Below are positions 1-8,182 of a DNA stretch of 39,388 nucleotides, piece by piece (the first letter of the stretch is position 1; the number at the start of each line of letters is the position of its first letter). A program made the translations under genes and the position numbers. Where the stretch lies: the NCBI GenBank assembly GCA_023423535.1, contig JAFAFL010000047.1, forward strand, positions 1 to 39,388, given 5' to 3'. A model generated the notes under the pieces. That model was not told the DNA's origin, ran no database searches, and saw only the letters and a program-made list of their open reading frames with translations. This DNA comes from Pseudomonadota bacterium. GTDB taxonomy: Bacteria > Myxococcota > Myxococcia > Myxococcales > Myxococcaceae.

Positions 1-25
1 GCTTACGCCTCGTCGACGACCCCGG

Positions 26-652
26 CTACTGCTGCGGGGACTTCGCCTCGTGCTCGGCCTTCGCGCGATCGGCGGCGGCGCGCGCGGCGGCACGACGCTC
101 CTCGGCGGCCGCCTTCGCCAGCGCGACCTTCTGCTCGGCGGCGGCGGTGGCCTCGGCGTGGCGCTGCTCGGCGGTGGCCTTCTCCACCTCGGCGGCGGCC
201 TCGGCATCGGCGATCTGCGCGGTGGCCGTCTCCTCCGCGGCGATGGCGGCGAGCTCTGCCTTCTTCACCGCGGGAGGCAGCGAGTTCGCCGCGGTGCGCG
301 CCTCGGCGGCCTTCTGCTTCGCTTCCGCCTTCTGCTGGGCCGCGCGGTCACGGGCGCTCTTCTTCTTCTCGTCCGCCTGGCTCTTCGCGTTCTTGCGGGC
401 CTCGGCAGCCTTCTCCTGCGCCTGCTTCTTCGCCTCGGCGGCCTGCTGCTTCGCCTCCTGCTGCTTCGTCACCGCCTGCTCACGCGCCTCCCTCGCCTTG
501 TCCGAGGCGTTGGCATTGGGCGCGCCCGCGGTCTCGGTCTTCTCCGCCTTCTTCGCCTGCCCCTTCTGCGCGTTCTCGTTCTGCGCCAGCGCGGCGGTGG
601 GGAGGATCATCAGGACGGCAGCGGCGGCGGCGAGAAGCTTCATGCTCTTCAT
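26..652 (-). CDS. Exported Ala/Lys/Glu-rich coiled-coil protein
   Basis: Function not recognised. The 208-residue product begins with a clear Sec signal peptide: Lys near the start, an Ala-rich hydrophobic core, and a likely cut after ALA at about residue 23. The rest is almost entirely Ala, Glu, Lys, Gln and Arg in heptad-like order, so one long helix or coiled coil in the periplasm is likely. A second ATG four codons in (643) is an alternative start, and neither has a strong ribosome site. Low-complexity proteins like this resemble TolA-stem or histone-H1-like tails, but no TolA C-terminal domain is present. It is separated from larC by about 100 bases and is probably its own unit. Reading frames on the opposite strand are a by-product of the biased composition. 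Confidence 0.75.
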   Translation of the reverse strand: MKSMKLLAAAAAVLMILPTAALAQNENAQKGQAKKAEKTETAGAPNANASDKAREAREQAVTKQQEAKQQAAEAKKQAQEKAAEARKNAKSQADEKKKSARDRAAQQKAEAKQKAAEARTAANSLPPAVKKAELAAIAAEETATAQIADAEAAAEVEKATAEQRHAEATAAAEQKVALAKAAAEERRAAARAAADRAKAEHEAKSPQQ

Positions 653-753
653 GAAAGTGTTGCTCCGGGTTGGTGTGGAACGCGCGGACTATGGCGAGGT
701 TCGGGAGCTTGTCCGCTTTCCGTGAGGCCCTGCTGTGCACCGGAGGAAATTGC

Positions 754-2088
754 CTATCCCCTCCGCAGCACCTCCGCCGCGGCCATGGCGGCGGCGTGGA
801 CGTCCTTCAGCGGCACGCCGGATGAGCGGGCGACGGCCCGGCAGTCGTCGAACTCCGGCTGCGCGTTCCACACCCGGCCGTTCCGCAGGCCGAGCTTCAC
901 CTTCACTTCGCCCCATGGGGTCGTCACGGTCTCGAAGCGACGTTCGAGGATCGATCGCTCGGTGCGATGCGAGCGCACGCCGAGGGTGGTGGATTCGCGC
1001 AGGAGGAGGTCCGTGAGGCGCTCGCGGTCTTCCGCGGTGCACAGCGCGGTGAGCAGGTGGCCGGGTCGGCCCTTCTTCATCAGCGCCGGCACCACGAACG
1101 CGTCCAGCGCGCCCTGCTCCAGCAGGCTCTCCAGCAGCGCGCCGAGCAGCTGCGGGCTCGCGTCGTCGAGGTTCACCTCCAGCACCCAGAGGCTCTCGTC
1201 TCCCGATCGCGAGGTGGAGTTCGAGGTCGAAGAGAGCTCCGCCAGCGACGCGCGGAGCACGTTCGGACGATCCCGGAAGTCCTTCGTGCCCACGCCGTAG
1301 CCCACGCGCGTGACGGTGCAGGGAGGCAGCGGACCGACCTCCGCCAGCACCTTCACGATCGCGGCGCCGGTGGGCGTGGTCAGCTCGCCGGTGCCTTCGA
1401 AGCGGACCGGTACGTCGCGGAGGATCTCCAGCGTGGCGGGCGCCGGCACCGGCATCATCCCGTGCTGCGTGCGCACCTGCCCCGAGCCCAGTGGCGGCGG
1501 CACGCACAACACCCGGTCCACTCCCATGCGCTCGCGCACGAACGCGGCCGCGCAGACGTCCACGATCGAGTCCACCGCGCCGACCTCGTGGAAGTGGATC
1601 TCCTCCACCGGCACCGAGTGCACGCGCGCCTCCGCTTCACCGATCACGGTGAAGATCTCCTGCGCGGTCCGCTTCGCCGAAATGCTCAGCGTGTCGCACG
1701 CGTCGATCATGCGGCGGATGTCCGCGAGGCTCCGGTGCTCGTGCGCCGCGTGCGCGTCGGCGTGCACCTCACCGTGCGTATGTCCGTGATCGTGAGAGTG
1801 ACCGTGCGGGTGATCGTGATCGTGGTCATGCGAATGTCCGTGATCGTGCGAGTGCCCGTGCCCCTGCGCCTCCGCAACGAGCACGTCCACATGGGTACCG
1901 CTGATCGCGTGACGCTCCGCGCGCGAGATCTTCAGCCGCCAGCGCGGCAGCGCGAGTCCCTTCAACGCGGCCTCGATCTCCTCCGGCGTGACGACGCCGA
2001 GATCAATCGCCGCGGCCATGAACATGTCGCCGGCGATCCCTCCCACCGGCTCCAGCAGCAGCGCGCGCGTGCCTCCCTCGCCGTGCAT
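754..2088 (-). CDS. larC: LarC, nickel insertase for the pincer cofactor
   Basis: LarC is the CTP-dependent cyclometallase that puts nickel into pyridinium-3,5-bisthiocarboxylic acid mononucleotide, giving the nickel-pincer cofactor of lactate racemase and related enzymes. The 444-residue protein starts with the family's GGIAGDM signature (residues 16-22), contains the EEIHFHEVGAVDSI block and the ELTTPTGAAIV block, and has the usual C-terminal half, so the gene is a full-length fusion and not split as in Lactobacillus. Residues 77-118 hold 19 histidines, mostly every second residue, a probable nickel-binding store. It follows larB by 6 bases. No larA or larE is in the window, so cofactor synthesis would need genes elsewhere. 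Cytoplasmic. Confidence 0.93.
   Translation of the reverse strand: MHGEGGTRALLLEPVGGIAGDMFMAAAIDLGVVTPEEIEAALKGLALPRWRLKISRAERHAISGTHVDVLVAEAQGHGHSHDHGHSHDHDHDHPHGHSHDHGHTHGEVHADAHAAHEHRSLADIRRMIDACDTLSISAKRTAQEIFTVIGEAEARVHSVPVEEIHFHEVGAVDSIVDVCAAAFVRERMGVDRVLCVPPPLGSGQVRTQHGMMPVPAPATLEILRDVPVRFEGTGELTTPTGAAIVKVLAEVGPLPPCTVTRVGYGVGTKDFRDRPNVLRASLAELSSTSNSTSRSGDESLWVLEVNLDDASPQLLGALLESLLEQGALDAFVVPALMKKGRPGHLLTALCTAEDRERLTDLLLRESTTLGVRSHRTERSILERRFETVTTPWGEVKVKLGLRNGRVWNAQPEFDDCRAVARSSGVPLKDVHAAAMAAAEVLRRG
1735..1860 (-). repeat. His-rich codon repeat inside larC
   Basis: A run of alternating His codons with Gly, Ser, Asp or Thr gives short degenerate direct repeats at DNA level, built on gtgatcgtg-like units on the plus strand. 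It encodes residues 77-118 of LarC. Such tracts are known metal-binding insertions in nickel proteins. The length is likely to vary between strains by slippage (inference). Confidence 0.8.
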
Positions 2089-2094
2089 CTCGCG

Positions 2095-2847
2095 CTACCT
2101 CCGGCCCTTCGTGCGCGACACGAGCGCCGCGTAGAAGCCGCCGCCGAAGCCGTTGTCGATGTTCGTCACCGTCACGTTCGACGCGCAGGAGTTCAGCATC
2201 GCCAGCAGCGCGGAGACGCCGCCGAAGTTCGCGCCGTAGCCGATGCTCGTGGGCACCGCGATCACCGGAATGCCCACCAGCCCGCCCGCCGCGCTCGCGA
2301 GGGCGCCCTCCATCCCCGCCACCACCACCGCCGCGTGGGCGGACTGGATCTCCTCGCGCCGCCGCAGGAGCCGGTGGATGCCCGCCACGCCCACGTCGTA
2401 GATGCGCTTCACCTCGGCGCCCATCGCCTCGGCGGTGACCGCGGCCTCCTCGGCCACCGGGATGTCGCTGGTGCCGGCGGTGACCACCGCCACCACTCCG
2501 GCGCGCGTCTTCTTCTGGCGCAGCTCGAAGATGCGCGCGACCTCGTGATACCGGCCCTTCGGGAAGCGCGCGAGCAGCGCCTCCGCCTTCTCCGGCTGCA
2601 GCCTCGTGACGAGCACGTTCTGACCGCGCTCGCTCAGCGCGGTGACGATTCCGAGGCACTGCTCCGCCGTCTTCGGCTCACCGAGCACCACCTCCGGAAA
2701 GCCGAAGCGCAGGTTCCGGTGCGTGTCGAGCGTCGCGTACCCGAGCTCCGCGAACGGCAGGTCCTTCAGCTTCGCGACCGCGTCCTTCACCCCGGTCTTG
2801 CCGCTCTTCACGCCGTTGAGCAGCGCCGTCAGCTCTCTCTCGTCCAT
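2095..2847 (-). CDS. larB: LarB, pincer cofactor carboxylase/hydrolase
   Basis: LarB carboxylates nicotinic acid adenine dinucleotide and hydrolyses it to the mononucleotide product, the first step of nickel-pincer cofactor synthesis. The 250-residue protein has the typical short helical N-terminal region followed by a PurE-like (AIR carboxylase) domain. The domain shows TAGTSDIPVAEEAA, YDVGVAGIHRLL, VVAGMEGALASAAGGL, VIAVPTSIGYG and a late Cys-containing LNSCASN block. I chose the ATG at 2847 because the family starts at this point. An in-frame ATG at 2877 would add 10 residues, and neither start has a clear ribosome site. It lies 63 bases after cheA and 6 bases before larC, so it is probably cotranscribed with both. 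Confidence 0.92.
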   Translation of the reverse strand: MDERELTALLNGVKSGKTGVKDAVAKLKDLPFAELGYATLDTHRNLRFGFPEVVLGEPKTAEQCLGIVTALSERGQNVLVTRLQPEKAEALLARFPKGRYHEVARIFELRQKKTRAGVVAVVTAGTSDIPVAEEAAVTAEAMGAEVKRIYDVGVAGIHRLLRRREEIQSAHAAVVVAGMEGALASAAGGLVGIPVIAVPTSIGYGANFGGVSALLAMLNSCASNVTVTNIDNGFGGGFYAALVSRTKGRR

Positions 2848-2910
2848 GGCGCGCGCACATAGCCCACCCTTGGCCATGCGACCACCGCGACCAGACCTTC
2901 CGACGCGGCT

Positions 2911-4872
2911 TCAGACGAGCAGGCGCGGCACGTCGAGGATGAACACCGGCCGCCCGCTGCCGAGGATCGTCACGCCCGAGAGCCAGAAGATGCGATCGAG
3001 CGGACGCGGCAGCGGCTTGAGCACCGCCTCCTCCTGGCCGAGCAGGCGATCCACGCCGAGCGCCACCCGCCCGGACTCGCCTTCGATCACGAGGTAGGGG
3101 CGCACCGGGCCGGGCGGCGAGCCGGACGCGGGAAGCTCCAGCAGCGTCTCCAGCGCGTGGACCGGAAGGACGCCGTCTCCCCACGCGAGCACGCGCTCAC
3201 CGTCGCGTCGCCAGAGCTGCCCTTCGTCCGCCTCCAGCGCGCCGAGCACCTTCGCGATGGGCAGGCCGAAGACCTCGTCGCCCACCTGCACGAGCAAGAG
3301 CTTCACCACCGCCACCGTGAGCGGAAGCCGCAGCGTGAAGCGCGTCCCCTTCCCGCGCTCCGAGTCGATTTCCAGCGTGCCGCCGACGTTCTCGATCGCG
3401 CGCTTCACCGCGTCCATGCCCACGCCGCGGCCGCTGATGTCCGACACGTCGCGCGCGGTGGAGACGCCGGGCATGCAGCTCAACATGAAGGCGTCTCGCG
3501 GACCGAGCCTCGAGGCCTCTTCCGCCGTGAGCAGCCCGCGCGCGACCGCCACCTTCACCAGCGCGTCACCGTCCATGCCGCGCCCGTCGTCGGCCATCTC
3601 CACCACCACGCGTTCCCGCTGGCGGCGAACGTCGATGGTCACCCGGCCCTGCGCCGTCTTGCCTGCGGCGAGGCGCTCGTCCGGATCCTCGATGCCGTGG
3701 TCGATGCAGTTGCGCAGCATGTGCAGCAGCGGGTCGCCGAGCTCCTCGACGATCGCGCGGTCGAGCTCCGTCTCCGCGCCGCTGAGCACCAGCTCCACGT
3801 CGCGTCCACGCCGTCGCGCCACGTCCCGCGCCACCCGCGGCAGCCGGTCGAGCACCACCGAGAGCGGCGTCATCCGCGCCCCCATCACCTTGTCGTGGAG
3901 GTCCTTCACCAGCCCGTGCAGCCGATCCACGCCCTCCTCCAGCGGCGGACGCGAAGGCTCCGGCACCGTGCGCGAGACCTCGCGGATCCGCGCGGTGGCG
4001 AGCAGGAGCTCTCCCACCATCTCGAGGAAGTGATCGAGCAGCTCCGCGCGCACACGCACCGTGCGCCCCGGCTCGTGGCCAATGGGCTTCGCCGGCGGCT
4101 CGGGCGCGGCTGTCGGAGAGGGTCCGTCGCCCGGGAAGAGCGCCTCTTCCTCGTCGTCGTCGCGACGTGAAGGCTCGCCCCCGACCTCGAACGAGGAGAG
4201 CTCCGGGATGCCCGCGAGCAGCGCGCGCACCGCGTCGTCGTCCTTGTCCTCGTGCAGCGCGAGCTCGAGCACGACCCGCCCGTCCGGCACGCTGCCCGCG
4301 CGCAGCAGCTCCCTCGGCGGCTGCAGGTTCTCCACCGTCCCCAGCGACGAGAGCCGGTGCTGCACGAGGAACGCGCGCACCGCCGGCGCCTGCGCGGTGG
4401 GCGCGATCTGGAAGCGGACCTCGACGCGACGTGCCGCCTCGGGGCGCGGCGGCGGAGGTTCGGAGGGCTCCGCTTCGACGGCGCTCCCGCGCAGCTGCGA
4501 GAGCCGCACGCCCAGCCGCTCCAGCAGCTGCGGATCCGCGAGTGGCGGCGCACCGGCGGAGGCTGCGCGCACCTGGCTCTGCATGCGGTCCACGGCAGCG
4601 AGCAGCAGATCGACGAGCGGCCGGTCGAGCACCGACGGGCTCGCGCGCACCGCGTCCACCACGTCCTCCACCCGGTGCGCGAGCGCGGCGATGGGCTCGA
4701 AGCCCATGGACAGCGACATGCCCTTTACCGAGTGCGCGTGGCGGAAGAGCGAATCGACCACTTCCGCGGTGGGCTCGCGCTCGAGCCGCACGAGATCGCG
4801 CGCGAGCGCCTCGAGGTGATCGGTCGCCTCGCTGACGAACAGCCCGAGGTATCTGGAGAGGTCGACCGGCAC
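2911..4872 (-). CDS. cheA: Chemotaxis-type histidine kinase CheA
   Basis: CheA is the soluble kinase of a receptor-CheW-CheA array and phosphorylates CheY. The 653-residue protein has an N-terminal Hpt (P1) domain with the phosphorylatable His47 in HSVKG. A region at about 149-232 looks like a P2 CheY-docking domain. It is followed by a Pro/acidic linker, a P3 dimerisation domain, and a P4 ATPase with the N box RNCIDHG and G boxes DDGRGM and SGRGVGM. A C-terminal P5 CheW-like domain completes it. There is no fused receiver, unlike FrzE. The start is GTG. It is 36 bases downstream of cheY. With no cheR or cheB nearby, adaptation by methylation is not supplied locally. Confidence 0.93.
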   Translation of the reverse strand: MPVDLSRYLGLFVSEATDHLEALARDLVRLEREPTAEVVDSLFRHAHSVKGMSLSMGFEPIAALAHRVEDVVDAVRASPSVLDRPLVDLLLAAVDRMQSQVRAASAGAPPLADPQLLERLGVRLSQLRGSAVEAEPSEPPPPRPEAARRVEVRFQIAPTAQAPAVRAFLVQHRLSSLGTVENLQPPRELLRAGSVPDGRVVLELALHEDKDDDAVRALLAGIPELSSFEVGGEPSRRDDDEEEALFPGDGPSPTAAPEPPAKPIGHEPGRTVRVRAELLDHFLEMVGELLLATARIREVSRTVPEPSRPPLEEGVDRLHGLVKDLHDKVMGARMTPLSVVLDRLPRVARDVARRRGRDVELVLSGAETELDRAIVEELGDPLLHMLRNCIDHGIEDPDERLAAGKTAQGRVTIDVRRQRERVVVEMADDGRGMDGDALVKVAVARGLLTAEEASRLGPRDAFMLSCMPGVSTARDVSDISGRGVGMDAVKRAIENVGGTLEIDSERGKGTRFTLRLPLTVAVVKLLLVQVGDEVFGLPIAKVLGALEADEGQLWRRDGERVLAWGDGVLPVHALETLLELPASGSPPGPVRPYLVIEGESGRVALGVDRLLGQEEAVLKPLPRPLDRIFWLSGVTILGSGRPVFILDVPRLLV

Positions 4873-4908
4873 GGGACGCGCGGCGGCTGTCGGTGCGGGC
4901 CGTGACGC

Positions 4909-5283
4909 CTACGCCTCGCCGAGCACCTTCTTCACCACCGCGAGCACCTCTTCCGCGCGCGGCGGCTTGACGATGAAGTCCGCGGCGCCGCATTCGATGG
5001 CCTCCATCACCATCGCCTCCTGGTTCAGCGCGGAGCAGATGATGATCCGCGCGGCGGCGTTCGCCTTCACGATCTCGCGCGTGGCCTCGATGCCGTTCTT
5101 GTAGGGCATCACGATGTCCATGGTGACGAGGTCCGGCTGCAGCGCCTTGAACTTCGCCACCGCGTCGTTGCCGTCCGTCGCCTCGCCCACGACCTCGAAG
5201 CCGCTGGAGGCGAAGATGTCCTTCATCATGCTGCGCATGTAGATGGCGTCGTCGACGACCAGCACCCGCTTGCCCATGCGCAA
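4909..5283 (-). CDS. cheY: CheY-like single-domain response regulator
   Basis: This is a stand-alone receiver of about 122-124 residues. It has the acidic pair Asp11-Asp12, the phosphoacceptor Asp55 in TMDIVMP, the Ser of the switch position in IICSALN, and the Lys of IVKPP. The MRSMMKDIF helix and AIECGAADFIVKPP end are typical of motor-type CheY. No output domain follows. A TTG at 5283 has a GGAGGT six bases upstream that overlaps the cheW stop codon, which favours it over the ATG at 5277. The gene sits 3 bases after cheW and 36 before cheA and is presumably the target of that kinase. Its output, motor or otherwise, cannot be read from sequence. Confidence 0.92.
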   Translation of the reverse strand: MRMGKRVLVVDDAIYMRSMMKDIFASSGFEVVGEATDGNDAVAKFKALQPDLVTMDIVMPYKNGIEATREIVKANAAARIIICSALNQEAMVMEAIECGAADFIVKPPRAEEVLAVVKKVLGEA

Positions 5284-5286
5284 AGC

Positions 5287-5754
5287 CTAACCTCCGAACA
5301 CGGAGCCCACCAGCCCGTCGACCCCGTCTGGATCGAGCAGACAGACCGCGGCGTCTCGCAGCTTTGCCGCACCGGCCACCGCGCTCGGCGTGAGCCTGTG
5401 GGGCGCCGCCGCATCGGGCTCGGCCTCCGCGGGGATGAGCTCGTCGATCCCCTCCACGTCCGTCACCAGCAGCCCGAGGTCCCGACGTCCCCTGTCGATG
5501 AGGAGGATGCGCGCGTTCTTCGTGTGGCAGTGACGTCCCGTCAGCGCGTCGCCCTCATCCGCCTCGCGCCGCACGAGCAGCCCGGTCAGATCGATCACCG
5601 TCACCACACGTCCGCGCAGGTTCATCACGCCGCAGACGACGGCCGGGGCTCGGGGCACGCGGGTGTAGCGGTCGGGCGGAACGACGACCTCGCGCACCGC
5701 GTCGAGCGGCAGCGCACAGCGGTCCTCACCCAGCCGGAAGACGACGTGCCGCAC
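5287..5754 (-). CDS. cheW: CheW adaptor protein
   Basis: CheW couples chemoreceptors to CheA. The 155-residue protein carries one CheW domain, with VVFRLGEDRCALPLDAVREVV, the GVMNLRGRVVTVIDL block and GLLVTDVEGI. Its C-terminus is a little longer than in minimal CheW proteins. The start is GTG at 5754, 3 bases after the receptor stop codon, and the stop is 3 bases before cheY, so the three genes are translationally linked. Cys residues are present but unremarkable. Confidence 0.92.
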   Translation of the reverse strand: MRHVVFRLGEDRCALPLDAVREVVVPPDRYTRVPRAPAVVCGVMNLRGRVVTVIDLTGLLVRREADEGDALTGRHCHTKNARILLIDRGRRDLGLLVTDVEGIDELIPAEAEPDAAAPHRLTPSAVAGAAKLRDAAVCLLDPDGVDGLVGSVFGG

Positions 5755-5757
5755 GCG

Positions 5758-7068
5758 CTACCCGAGCCGGAAGCGGCTGACCACGTGGTGCAGCTCCACG
5801 CTGAGGTTCGCCAGCTCCTGCGCGGCGGAGGTCATGCGCGAGACCGCCTCCTCCTGCTCGCCGATGGTCTGCTTCACCGACTCGCTGCTGTTCGCGTTCT
5901 GCTGGGCGACGCTGGAGATCTGGCCGATGGCCTCGACCATCGCCTCGGAGCCTTCGAGCTGCTCGCGCGCGCTGGCGCTGATGAGGTGCACCTGGTCCGC
6001 GCCCTTGCGCGCGGTGTCGGTGATCGCCCCGAGCGAACGGACGATGGTGTTGAGGTCCTCGCGGCCCTCGGTGAGCTCGCCGATGCCCTCCTTCATCGCG
6101 TGCACGACGGAGGTGGACTGCTGCGCGATGTCGCGGGCGAGCCGGCTGATCTGCTCCGCGCTGCGGCCCGCGCTCTCCGCGAGCTTGCGCACCTCGTCCG
6201 CCACCACCGCGAAGCCGCGGCCATACTCGCCGGCGCGCGCCGCTTCGATCGTCGCATTGAGCGCGAGGAGATTCGTCTGCTGCGCGACCTGGGTGATCGC
6301 ATCGACGATCTTCGAGATCTCCTGCGTCTTCTCGCCGAACGCGAACACGTGCTGGCTCGCCGTCTCCACGCGGGTGAAGACCTTGTTCACCTTGTCGCCC
6401 GCGAGCCTCGCCGCGCGGGAGCTCTCCTCCGCCGCCAGCCGCGTCTCGCCCGCCACCCGCGCCGCGTCCTCCGCGCTCGCCGCGGTGTGCTTGATGGACG
6501 CCGCCATCTGACCGATGACCTGCGACGCCTGCGCCACCAGTTGCGAGGTCGAGTCCGCGCCCGCCGCGATCTTCAACATCGAGGCGCCCACGTCCTGGGT
6601 GGACGCGTTCACGCCCTCCGCCGACTGCTGCAGATCCGAGGCGCTGTCGCTGACGCTGCTCGCGGTGCGCTGGATGTGACCGACGAGCTCGCGGAGGTTC
6701 TCCTGCATGTGCGAGATGGCGGTGGCCAGCTCGTCCAGTTCGTCCGGCGCAAGGCCGCTCTGCGTGTCCACCGGCTTCGACAGATCGCCGCGCGAGATCT
6801 CCAGCGCCGAGCGCGACAGCTGCCGCACCTTCGTCACCCGCGTGATGGTGGAGAGCAGGATGACCACGAGGAACGACACGCCCGCGCCCACGCTCCAGCG
6901 CGTGGTGATCGAGAGGTCGTAGTACTCCGTCACCTCGAAGGTGACCCCGAGCGCGGCGAAGAGGATGAGGTAGCCGAGGAGGAACTTCGCCTGCATCGTC
7001 CAGAAGCGTCCGGGCCGCTCCTCGGGGATCCGGACGAGACGAGGGGCCGGCGCAAGACGCGCGCTCAT
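5758..7068 (-). CDS. Methyl-accepting chemotaxis-type receptor with minimal periplasmic loop
   Basis: This 436-residue receptor has two membrane segments, at about residues 28-46 and 57-77, joined by only about 10 residues, so no periplasmic ligand domain exists. A HAMP-like stretch follows, then a long coiled coil with the conserved hairpin tip around residues 258-299 (QQTNLLALNATIEAARAGE and GFAVVADEVRKLAE). It probably senses a membrane or cytoplasmic signal, or relays one from a partner. No CheR-docking pentapeptide is seen at the C-terminus. I chose the ATG at 7068. A longer frame runs to 7209 but would overlap thiL and its extra residues look like a shadow. It is upstream of cheW by 3 bases and follows thiL by about 73. 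Confidence 0.9.
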   Translation of the reverse strand: MSARLAPAPRLVRIPEERPGRFWTMQAKFLLGYLILFAALGVTFEVTEYYDLSITTRWSVGAGVSFLVVILLSTITRVTKVRQLSRSALEISRGDLSKPVDTQSGLAPDELDELATAISHMQENLRELVGHIQRTASSVSDSASDLQQSAEGVNASTQDVGASMLKIAAGADSTSQLVAQASQVIGQMAASIKHTAASAEDAARVAGETRLAAEESSRAARLAGDKVNKVFTRVETASQHVFAFGEKTQEISKIVDAITQVAQQTNLLALNATIEAARAGEYGRGFAVVADEVRKLAESAGRSAEQISRLARDIAQQSTSVVHAMKEGIGELTEGREDLNTIVRSLGAITDTARKGADQVHLISASAREQLEGSEAMVEAIGQISSVAQQNANSSESVKQTIGEQEEAVSRMTSAAQELANLSVELHHVVSRFRLG

Positions 7069-7141
7069 CACGGGAAGGTCGTCTCGAGAGGGGCGGCGCA
7101 AGCGGTTCGAAGATCTATCGGCGCGTTGGGGTGCGGTCAAT

Positions 7142-8182
7142 TCAGCCCCCGGTGCGGCGGAAGTGATCGAACCCGCCTGGACGCTCGACCTCGCGACCCT
7201 CTGCGTCACGCAGGATGACTGCCTGCTCGGCCGTCAGCACGCCGATGTCGCTGACCCGCTCGCCCGCCTCCGCGCACGCCTGCAGAAACCTCGGCACCCG
7301 CGCCGGCGAGACCGCGAGCAGCAGCTCGTAGTCTTCGCCGCCGGTCGCCGCTTCGAGTGCCGCGCGCTGGCCCCACGCCCTTCGCACGGCGGCAGAGAGC
7401 GGGAGCTTCGCCAGCTCGATCACCGCGCCGCATTCGCTCGCGCTGCAGAGGTGGGCAGCGTCCTGTGCGAGGCCATCGGAGAGATCGATCGCCGCGCTCG
7501 CGTGCAGCCGCGCTAGGTGGCCGAGCGCCAGGCGCGGCGTGGGCCGGCGTTGACGCGTCACGGCAGAGCCGCGGGCGCGCGCGTCACCTTGAAGTTGCTC
7601 GAAGCCCAGGCGTGCATCCCCGAGCGTGCCCGAGACGAAGAGCCTGTCTCCCGGATGTGCGCCGGAACGCGTCAGCGCGCGCCCCCGAGGGACCTCGCCC
7701 GCGACGGTGAGGGTGATCGACAGCTCGCGTGCGCGCGTGAAGTTGCCACCCGCGAGCGCGATGCCGGAGGTGCGCGCGAGCTTCGCCATTCCGCGGGCGA
7801 GTCCGTCCAGGTCACGATCGCCGAAGTCCGCGGGCGGGAGCGCCAGCGCGCAGACGAACCACGCCGGGTCCGCGCCCATCGACGCGAGGTCCGACAGGTT
7901 CACCGCCAGCGCCTTGTGGCCGATGTCCGCGGGGCTGAACGCCGCGCGCGTGAAGTGCACGTCCTCCATCAACGCGTCCGTCGTCACGCACAGCTCGGTG
8001 CCCGAGGTCGGACGCAACACGGCGCAGTCGTCGCCGGGGCCGAGCACGAGGGCCTCGCCAGGCGTGCTCACGGTTCCTCCTTCGTGACCGTCCACCTGCA
8101 CGCCCTCGCGGCGGAAGATCTCGAGAAAGCGTTCGATGCGCGCGAACTCGCCGCGTGGCTTCAGGGGCCTTCGAGGAATCAC
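7142..8182 (-). CDS. thiL: Thiamine-monophosphate kinase
   Basis: ThiL phosphorylates thiamine monophosphate to the active cofactor thiamine diphosphate. The 346-residue product has the PurM-like ATP-binding motifs of the family: GPGDDCAVL, TTDALMEDVHF, NLSDLASMGA, AGGNFTR, AIDLSDGLAQD and GGEDYELLL. The GTG at 8182 overlaps the stop of the preceding lipoprotein gene as GTGA, and this decides the start. The frame stays open upstream but reads the lipoprotein gene out of frame. This is a housekeeping enzyme placed between an exported beta-propeller and a chemoreceptor, so cotranscription is likely but a functional link is not evident. Confidence 0.95.
   Translation of the reverse strand: MIPRRPLKPRGEFARIERFLEIFRREGVQVDGHEGGTVSTPGEALVLGPGDDCAVLRPTSGTELCVTTDALMEDVHFTRAAFSPADIGHKALAVNLSDLASMGADPAWFVCALALPPADFGDRDLDGLARGMAKLARTSGIALAGGNFTRARELSITLTVAGEVPRGRALTRSGAHPGDRLFVSGTLGDARLGFEQLQGDARARGSAVTRQRRPTPRLALGHLARLHASAAIDLSDGLAQDAAHLCSASECGAVIELAKLPLSAAVRRAWGQRAALEAATGGEDYELLLAVSPARVPRFLQACAEAGERVSDIGVLTAEQAVILRDAEGREVERPGGFDHFRRTGG

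Noticed and set aside
1755..1860. Short repeats that could look like a CRISPR-type array
   Set aside because: The repeats are the His codons of LarC, in frame, with no spacers.
967..2862. A 631-codon plus-strand frame across larC and larB
   Set aside because: His/Arg-rich composition without motifs, antisense to two well-recognised genes.
7069..7209. N-terminal extension of the MCP reaching into thiL
   Set aside because: It would overlap the thiL 3' end, and the extra residues are low-complexity and precede a better ATG.
5398..7218. A 606-codon plus-strand frame over the MCP and cheW genes
   Set aside because: A composition shadow of the receptor gene; no recognisable fold.
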